From Helicobacteraceae bacterium (lineage in GTDB: Bacteria; Campylobacterota; Campylobacteria; Campylobacterales; Sulfurimonadaceae), in assembly GCA_027084065.1 (NCBI GenBank), contig JALWLR010000074.1, positions 1 through 6,652 on the forward strand: DNA of 6,652 nucleotides, in the 5' to 3' direction. Shown piece by piece: positions 1-4,563 of this stretch. Below the pieces are notes generated by a model that worked only from the letters and a program-made list of their open reading frames with translations, did not search any database and was not told where the DNA came from. Position numbers and translations under genes: made by a program. Position 1 is the stretch's first letter; the number at the start of each line of letters is the position of its first letter.

Positions 1-2
1 CT

Positions 3-1172
3 GTAATTATCGGTGCCGGCGGTGTCGGTCGCGTTGTCACGCATAAATGTGTTCAAAATGCAGAGACATTCGGGCGTATAGTTCTTGCCAGCAGGACACT
101 TTCAAAATGTGAAGAGATTCAAAAAGAGCTTCCAAAAGGAGCTATAGAAGTAGCGAGCGTGGATGCCGATGAGACACAAAATGTTATAGACCTCATAGAA
201 AAATATGATGCGGATATCGTGATCAATGTGGCTTTGCCGTATCAGGATTTGACTATTATGGATGCATGTGTAGCGACAAAAACGGACTACCTAGATACCG
301 CAAACTATGAACATCCCGATGAAGCGAAATTCGAGTACAAGCTTCAATGGGAACGTGATGAGGCATTTAAACAAGCCGGTGTCATGGCGCTGCTTGGAAG
401 CGGATTCGATCCTGGGGCTACCAATGTTTTTTGTGCTTATGCACAAAAACACTACTTCGATGAAATTCACTATATTGATATTCTCGATTGTAATGCGGGT
501 GATCATGGTTATCCGTTTGCTACGAATTTCAATCCCGAAATCAATCTGCGTGAAGTCAGTGCAAACGGTCGTTACTGGGAAGAGGGCAAATGGATAGAAA
601 CGAAGCCGATGGAGATTAAAATGGTCTGGGACTATCCGGAAGTAGGACCTAAAGATAGTTATCTGCTTTACCATGAGGAGATGGAGTCTCTTGTAAAACA
701 TATCAAGGGACTTAAGCGTATTCGTTTTTTTATGACATTTGGCGAGAGCTACCTCAAACATATGGAGGTACTGCAAAATGTCGGAATGCTCGGCATAGAG
801 CCGGTAGAGCATAAAGGGTGCAAAATCATTCCTATAGAGTTTTTGAAAACGCTTCTGCCGGATCCGGCAAGTCTTGGAGCAAGAACCAAAGGAAAAACAA
901 ATATTGGAATAGTAGCTGAAGGTATCAAAGATGGCAAAAAAAAGAAAATATACATCTATCAAGTCAGTGACCATGAAAAATGTTATGAAGAAGTGAAGTC
1001 ACAGGCTGTCTCTTATACAACAGGTGTTCCCGCTATGATTGGTGCGAAACTGATGCTTGAAAAAAAGTGGTACAAACCCGGTGTTTGGAACATGGAGGAG
1101 TTTGATCCCGATCCGTTCATGGAAGAGATGAACAAACAGGGTCTGCCTTGGAACGTTATAGAATTGGAATAA
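3..1172 (+). CDS. casdh: Carboxynorspermidine/carboxyspermidine synthase (CASDH; saccharopine dehydrogenase-like), 5'-partial
   Basis: This cytosolic NADPH-dependent enzyme condenses L-aspartate beta-semialdehyde with putrescine (or diaminopropane) to carboxyspermidine (or carboxynorspermidine), the first step of the alternative spermidine pathway. The frame is open from base 3, and the first visible residues form the dinucleotide-binding strand and loop VIIGAGGVGRVV (bases 3-38), so only a few N-terminal codons lie outside the window. An internal ATG at 159 is not the start, because it would delete the Rossmann fold. Further family motifs follow: GSGFDPGATNVF (from about 399), NAGDHGYPFATNFNPE (about 492-540), LLPDPASLG and YTTGVPAMIGAKL (about 1014), ending in GLPWNVIELE. 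About 389 residues are visible, close to the roughly 400 usual for the family. The motifs match Vibrio and Campylobacter CASDH as I remember them better than lysine-pathway saccharopine dehydrogenases, and nspC two genes downstream supports this. Saccharopine dehydrogenase (lys1) is the common automatic label. Confidence 0.93.
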   Translation, partial: VIIGAGGVGRVVTHKCVQNAETFGRIVLASRTLSKCEEIQKELPKGAIEVASVDADETQNVIDLIEKYDADIVINVALPYQDLTIMDACVATKTDYLDTANYEHPDEAKFEYKLQWERDEAFKQAGVMALLGSGFDPGATNVFCAYAQKHYFDEIHYIDILDCNAGDHGYPFATNFNPEINLREVSANGRYWEEGKWIETKPMEIKMVWDYPEVGPKDSYLLYHEEMESLVKHIKGLKRIRFFMTFGESYLKHMEVLQNVGMLGIEPVEHKGCKIIPIEFLKTLLPDPASLGARTKGKTNIGIVAEGIKDGKKKKIYIYQVSDHEKCYEEVKSQAVSYTTGVPAMIGAKLMLEKKWYKPGVWNMEEFDPDPFMEEMNKQGLPWNVIELE

Positions 1173-1176
1173 AACG

Positions 1177-2031
1177 ATGACGACATTTTCAGATATAGTA
1201 AAAAAGATAGACTCGCTGCCGCCGCTTTCGCATGTAGTTATGCAGATTCAAAAGCTGTATGAAGAGGGTTCTGAAAATGTCAATGTTTTGAAGCTTATTC
1301 GTCTGATAGAGTCGGATGCGACATTGACGGCAGATGTTTTAAAGTTTGTCAACGCTCCAAAATATGGTTTTAGTAAAAAAATCGCCTCGGTTTCTCAGGC
1401 TGTAACTCTGCTTGGTACGGAAATCATTTATGGATTGGTTGTTGAACATGCAATGTATGAACGCTTAGAAACAGATCCGAGTCCTTATGGTATAACGACT
1501 CTTCAGTTTAATGATATGTGTAGATTGCAAAGTGCGTTGATGTTTCAGTGGTACAGCATGATTGATTTGCGTGATGCTCAGTTTCTTTCCCCTCTTGCGC
1601 TTATAATGGAGATTGGGAAGTTGATTCTTTCAAAAGAGATAAAAGAGAGTGCTTATGCCGCACAGTTTAGGCGTGGTCTGGCTCAAACTTCAGATGTTTC
1701 AAAATATGAATACGAATTGTTTGAGACAACATCGTACTATGTTTCCGCACTTTTGTTCGAGCATTGGAATCTTGAAAGCACTTTTGTGGAGATTTTAAAA
1801 AGAATGGATTTCGAAGCGGAAGAATCGGTAGAGTGTTTGGAAAGAGTGGAGTATTTTCGAGATCTGCTTGATGTCATACGTACGGCAGTCAGTGTCAAAG
1901 GAATTTTAACTCATACCTCTATCGATAAAGCAGCAGCATTGGTCAAAGAGATAGGCTTGAGCGAGGAGACCTTTTTGCATGTAGCAAAACGTTTGAAAAG
2001 ACATTATAAACAGAGTAAGGGGTTGGCATAG
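1177..2031 (+). CDS. Stand-alone HDOD-domain protein with degenerate HD residues
   Basis: This 284-residue soluble protein consists essentially of one HDOD domain, a non-catalytic relative of HD phosphohydrolases found in bacterial signalling proteins. Visible family marks are LPPLSHVVMQI (residues 14-24), D47-ATLTADVLKFVNAPKYG-64 (the usual DPxLtxxlLrxvNSxxyg), SVSQAVTLLG (71-80) and ALIMEIGKLIL (141-151, normally GLLHDIGKLIL). The HD pair is replaced by Met144-Glu145, and the usual downstream histidine of the E-x-x-x-x-x-x-H element is absent (ETTSYYVSALLFEHW), so metal-dependent hydrolysis is unlikely. No GGDEF, EAL, receiver or membrane segment is present. The start follows the CASDH stop by 4 nt with only a weak GGA ribosome site, and the TAG stop overlaps the proposed nspC start, which suggests translational coupling. 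A role in polyamine control is only suggested by position. Domain identification is secure; partner and function are unknown. Confidence 0.85.
   Translation: MTTFSDIVKKIDSLPPLSHVVMQIQKLYEEGSENVNVLKLIRLIESDATLTADVLKFVNAPKYGFSKKIASVSQAVTLLGTEIIYGLVVEHAMYERLETDPSPYGITTLQFNDMCRLQSALMFQWYSMIDLRDAQFLSPLALIMEIGKLILSKEIKESAYAAQFRRGLAQTSDVSKYEYELFETTSYYVSALLFEHWNLESTFVEILKRMDFEAEESVECLERVEYFRDLLDVIRTAVSVKGILTHTSIDKAAALVKEIGLSEETFLHVAKRLKRHYKQSKGLA
2017..2022 (+). promoter_or_regulatory. Shine-Dalgarno placed for an ATA start of nspC
   Basis: AAGGGG lies inside the last codons of the HDOD gene (AAG GGG TTG GCA TAG). Seven bases separate AAGG from the ATA at 2028, a normal spacing. The nearest canonical in-frame start, TTG at 2061, has only GAAG-type purines two to three bases away, which is too close. 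This site is the main positional argument for the upstream start. Confidence 0.5.
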
Positions 2032-3161
2032 AAACACCGGTATATGTATGTGAAGAAGTATTGCTTGAGAAAAATCTCAAGATTTTGGATGATGTTAGCC
2101 GGCGCAGTAGTGCGAAGATAATCCTTGCACTCAAAGGGTTTGCGATGTGGTCTACTTTCGACCTTGTTTCGAAATATCTTCACGGATGTACGGCAAGTGG
2201 ATTATGGGAAGCGAGACTGGCACGGGAAGAGTTTTGCCGTTTTAATGAAGAGGCGGAGGTACATACCTACTCTCCCGCTTTTAAAGAAGAAGATATTGAA
2301 CAGATTGCCCGCATAAGCGATCATATTGTTTTTAATTCTTCTGGGCAGTTGAAACGCTTTTATGACAAAGTCAAAGAGATAAATCCAAAGATTCATATCA
2401 GTTTGCGAGTCAATCCCGAAGTTTCTTCTTCTCCGGTAGATCTTTACAATCCGTGTGCTGCGTATAGCCGTCTTGGAGTGACGAAAGAGAATTTTGATTC
2501 GGCTCTTTTGGAAAAACTTGACGGTTTGAATTTTCATGCATTGTGTGAGCAGGATGCAGATGCTCTTGAAGCGGTACTTGCCGGTTTTGAAGAGAAATTT
2601 GGAGCATATATACCCAAACTCAAGTATGTTAATTTTGGCGGGGGGCATCATATTACACGTAAAGGGTATGATGTAGAAAAGCTCATTAAAATCATACAAG
2701 AGTTCAAAGAGCGTTATAACGACATAGAAGTATATCTTGAGCCGGGAGAAGCAGTAGGATGGGAGGTTGGGTACCTTGAAGCAAGTGTATTGGACATAGT
2801 TCATAACGGTATGGATATAGCTATTTTAGATACCTCCGCAGAAGCACATATGCCCGATACACTCGCAATGCCTTATAAGGCAAAAGTACGTGGTGCTGCA
2901 GAACCCGGCGAAAAACCCTATACCTACCGGCTTGGAGGCAATACCTGTCTTGCCGGGGATATTATGGGAGATTACAGTTTCGATGCACCGCTTGAGGTAG
3001 GGGATCGTATTGTTTTTGAAGATCAAATCCACTATACGTTTGTCAAAAACACAACATTTAATGGGATTAAACTACCCTCTTTGGCGATAAAACGCAAAGA
3101 TGGCAATATAGAGACAATTAAAGAATTTGGCTATGAAGATTACAGAGACAGACTTTCATAG
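2028..3161 (+). CDS. nspC: Carboxynorspermidine/carboxyspermidine decarboxylase NspC (apparent ATA start)
   Basis: This PLP-dependent fold-type III decarboxylase (alanine racemase-like barrel) removes CO2 from carboxyspermidine to give spermidine, completing the pathway begun by CASDH. Numbering from the proposed start (377 aa), it shows ALKGFA with the PLP lysine K36, the substrate-site stretch HTYSPAFKE (about 79-87), YNPCAAYSRLG, FHALCE (H170), the glycine loop FGGGHHIT (203-210), LEPGEAVGW (237-245), DTSAEAHMPD, GNTCLAGD (C307) and QIHYTFVKNTTFNG. All are near-identical to remembered Campylobacter NspC (about 382 aa). The first canonical in-frame start, TTG at 2061, would remove the ETPVYVCEEV strand that opens every member of this fold. 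No ATG, GTG or TTG lies between the in-frame stop TAA at 2016-2018 and 2061. ATA at 2028, overlapping the HDOD stop as ATAG and preceded by AAGGGG, is the best-placed start. A gene finder would probably report 2061-3161 (366 aa). Identity is certain; the start is not. Confidence 0.9.
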   Translation: METPVYVCEEVLLEKNLKILDDVSRRSSAKIILALKGFAMWSTFDLVSKYLHGCTASGLWEARLAREEFCRFNEEAEVHTYSPAFKEEDIEQIARISDHIVFNSSGQLKRFYDKVKEINPKIHISLRVNPEVSSSPVDLYNPCAAYSRLGVTKENFDSALLEKLDGLNFHALCEQDADALEAVLAGFEEKFGAYIPKLKYVNFGGGHHITRKGYDVEKLIKIIQEFKERYNDIEVYLEPGEAVGWEVGYLEASVLDIVHNGMDIAILDTSAEAHMPDTLAMPYKAKVRGAAEPGEKPYTYRLGGNTCLAGDIMGDYSFDAPLEVGDRIVFEDQIHYTFVKNTTFNGIKLPSLAIKRKDGNIETIKEFGYEDYRDRLS

Positions 3162-3164
3162 GAG
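3160..3164 (+). promoter_or_regulatory. Shine-Dalgarno AGGAG of the methyltransferase, overlapping the nspC stop
   Basis: AGGAG shares its first two bases with the nspC TAG stop and stands five bases before the ATG at 3170. It is the strongest ribosome site in the plus-strand block, and its overlap with the upstream stop supports co-translation with nspC. Confidence 0.7.
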
Positions 3165-3169
3165 AGCAG

Positions 3170-3724
3170 ATGCAAGAAGATAAAGAAAGATGGAACAAAC
3201 GCTATAAAGAGAAGCCGTTTCGCACATGGGTAGAGCCTCTTGTTGAAAAATATATAGAACGTGCGAATGTCGGTTATGCACTGGATATTGCATGTGGAGA
3301 GGGACGAAACACTCACTTTTTGGTAGAAAAAGGATTTGAAGTCGATGCAGTAGATTTGAGTGACTATGCACTCTCAAAGATAGAAGAGAATCCAAAAATC
3401 CATAAAATAGAAGCCGATCTTGATTTTTACTCTTTGGAAAAGAACAAGTATGATCTTGTCTTAAATATCAACTATCTCAATCGTCGTTTTTTTCATCAGA
3501 TCAAAGAGGCCCTTAAACCGGGCGGGATTATTATATTCGAGACATTTATCGTCGCGCATGGAGATTTTGAGAACCCGAACAATCCAGAGTATCTACTTCG
3601 CAAAAACGAGCTGCTTCACGCTTTTATTGATTTGGATGTTATCTATTATGAAGAGCGTATGGATGTCAACATGCGAAACGAAAAGACGATGGTCGCTTCA
3701 CTCGTTGCACAAAAACGGTGCTGA
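3170..3724 (+). CDS. Class I SAM-dependent methyltransferase, small, substrate unknown
   Basis: This 184-residue soluble methyltransferase has a Rossmann fold of the Methyltransf_25/TehB-like kind. It opens with an ERWNKRY segment (6-12) as in TehB-like proteins. Motif I, ALDIACGEGRN (37-47), binds the methionine part of SAM. VDLS with D62 would contact the ribose, EADLD (81-85) is the adenine-side acidic motif, DLVLNINYLNRRFF (95-108) is the strand-4 region, and LKPGGIIIFETF (115-126) is the post-motif strand. The C-terminus EKTMVASLVAQKR is a typical closing strand. The gene begins 8 nt after nspC with a strong ribosome site, so it is probably part of the same transcript, and it ends one base from the recO stop on the other strand. 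The substrate cannot be read from the sequence. A small molecule is likely given the lack of extra domains; neither tellurite resistance nor polyamine methylation is established. Confidence 0.85.
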   Translation: MQEDKERWNKRYKEKPFRTWVEPLVEKYIERANVGYALDIACGEGRNTHFLVEKGFEVDAVDLSDYALSKIEENPKIHKIEADLDFYSLEKNKYDLVLNINYLNRRFFHQIKEALKPGGIIIFETFIVAHGDFENPNNPEYLLRKNELLHAFIDLDVIYYEERMDVNMRNEKTMVASLVAQKRC

Positions 3725-3725
3725 T

Positions 3726-4346
3726 TCAAAGCCCTTCTAGAAGTAAATACCACATTCTTTCAATTTCATCATCATTGAGAAAGAGGCTGCTTTTTTTGGT
3801 GTAAAGCTCATGGAGTGATTCTTTTGAAAAAGAGTAGGTGTGTGCACAGCGTGAATGTGTCGGTAAAAAAGCACGAATAAGAGAGACCTTGCTCTCCTCA
3901 ATCGGTTCGTTACATAAAAAACACTCTTTTTCCGTATGGAGTCTTCCCTCATACTCCAGCAGTCGGATGTAACTCTCAATCGCCACGCGTTTAGGATTTT
4001 GTTCTCCCCATCTTTTTGAAGCATTTAAAAGCAGTTCGAAGTAAAAGGATTCAAGTTCATAGGTATCTCGCAAATGCGGATAAAACAGTTTTACGAAGTC
4101 CTGCCACATTCTTAGCAGTCGAAAATCATGAATCCATCGAAAACCAATATGGACGACATCTCTTAAGCGTTTGATGCTGACTTTTTGGCTTGATTGAGTT
4201 TCGTAATCGATCAAAAATCCTATGTTGATGCTTCCATGTCTTGCACCATAGAATCTATAAAGAGTTTCTAAGCCGCTTTGCGATAATATACTAACTATAA
4301 GATCCTCGTCTTTAACACGAGTGACGTTGATTATGAATCCTTGCAT
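3726..4346 (-). CDS. recO: DNA repair protein RecO (short campylobacterotal form)
   Basis: RecO works with RecR to load RecA onto SSB-coated single-stranded DNA in the RecF pathway of gap repair, and it anneals complementary strands. This 206-residue protein begins MQGFIINVTRVKDEDLIVSIL, the first strands of the N-terminal OB fold (about 1-75), with the RFYGARH element at 31-37. A helical C-terminal domain follows (WQDFVKLFYPHL, ESFYFELLLNASKRW, IESYIRLLEYEGRL). It resembles remembered Campylobacter RecO throughout and is shorter than the roughly 240-residue E. coli protein. A C142-x2-C145 pair (CFLC) and H164-x2-C167 could form a zinc site, as in some other RecO proteins. The ATG at 4344-4346 has only a weak AAGAAG-type ribosome site. 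The gene stands alone on the minus strand, with its own candidate promoter in the gap shared with gltB. Confidence 0.9.
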   Translation of the reverse strand: MQGFIINVTRVKDEDLIVSILSQSGLETLYRFYGARHGSINIGFLIDYETQSSQKVSIKRLRDVVHIGFRWIHDFRLLRMWQDFVKLFYPHLRDTYELESFYFELLLNASKRWGEQNPKRVAIESYIRLLEYEGRLHTEKECFLCNEPIEESKVSLIRAFLPTHSRCAHTYSFSKESLHELYTKKSSLFLNDDEIERMWYLLLEGL

Positions 4347-4395
4347 TTGCTTCTTTTATACACACTTTTCTTTTTTTGCACATCTTATGCTACAT

Positions 4396-4401
4396 ATTAT
4401 A
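4396..4401 (-). promoter_or_regulatory. Candidate -10 box for recO
   Basis: Read on the minus strand this is TATAAT, in the context AGTTGTATAATATG. It would start transcription about 43 nt upstream of the recO ATG. No good -35 is seen, which is usual in Campylobacterota, where the -10 box and upstream T-rich DNA dominate. The region is very AT-rich, so a chance match is possible. Confidence 0.45.
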
Positions 4402-4422
4402 CAACTTTAAACTCATATTTTA

Positions 4423-4428
4423 TATAAT
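4423..4428 (+). promoter_or_regulatory. Candidate -10 box for gltB
   Basis: A perfect TATAAT lies in a T-rich setting (CATATTTTATATAATAC) with no convincing -35. If used, transcription would begin near 4435, giving a gltB leader of about 130 nt that contains the whole inverted repeat at 4480-4528. The box lies about 20 bp from the opposite-strand recO box, so the two polymerase footprints would overlap. Confidence 0.45.
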
Positions 4429-4479
4429 ACATAACTTCAATCTCTTAAATAAGATAAGTTTCTTTAAAAAGAGGTTAAA

Positions 4480-4528
4480 AACAAGATAAAAACATAAAAG
4501 AATTTCAATTTTATGTTTTTATCTTGTT
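4480..4528. repeat. Perfect 20-bp inverted repeat (hairpin) upstream of gltB
   Basis: The arms 4480-4499 and 4509-4528 are exact reverse complements over 20 bp, separated by a 9-nt loop (GAATTTCAA). Only three of the 20 pairs are G-C. On the plus strand the right arm is followed by GTAAAAG rather than a T-run, so it does not look like a classic intrinsic terminator in the gltB direction. Read on the minus strand, the second arm runs into TTTAACC, a short T-tract, but no gene precedes it there. It ends 35 bp before the gltB ATG. It could be an operator, a leader RNA hairpin or the relic of a small mobile element; the sequence does not decide. Confidence 0.85.
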
Positions 4529-4563
4529 GTAAAAGTAAGTAAAGTCATTTCGGGAGAGAATTT

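Larger units (their letters stand above)
4347..4563. other. Divergent intergenic region recO/gltB
   Basis: This is the only sizeable non-coding stretch (217 bp). It is much more AT-rich than its neighbours and contains the two TATAAT boxes, the inverted repeat and three copies of AAGATAA (4451-4457 and 4483-4489 forward, 4519-4525 inverted). Just before gltB, GGGAGAG (4552-4558) is an ordinary ribosome site five bases from the ATG. I see no small ORF with a credible start, no sigma-54 consensus and no recognisable riboswitch. Confidence 0.7.

Noticed and set aside
159..161. ATG at 159 as the start of the first gene
   Set aside because: The same frame is open back to base 3 and encodes the Rossmann GAGGVG motif required for NADPH binding, so the true start is upstream of the window.
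291..974. Long minus-strand open frame (227 codons) opposite CASDH
   Set aside because: It lies wholly inside the conserved CASDH frame and its translation shows no recognisable domain; it is a shadow of codon bias.
2202..2804. Minus-strand open frame of 200 codons opposite nspC
   Set aside because: It is fully antisense to conserved NspC motifs, has no family resemblance, and its composition is typical of an antisense shadow.
3734..3743. CTTCTAGAAG palindrome as a regulatory site
   Set aside because: It lies inside the conserved recO reading frame near its C-terminus, and a 10-bp palindrome is expected by chance at this scale.
4480..4535. Inverted repeat as a plain Rho-independent terminator
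   Set aside because: No gene ends upstream on either strand, the stem is AT-rich, and the plus-strand right arm is followed by GTAAAAG instead of a T-run.
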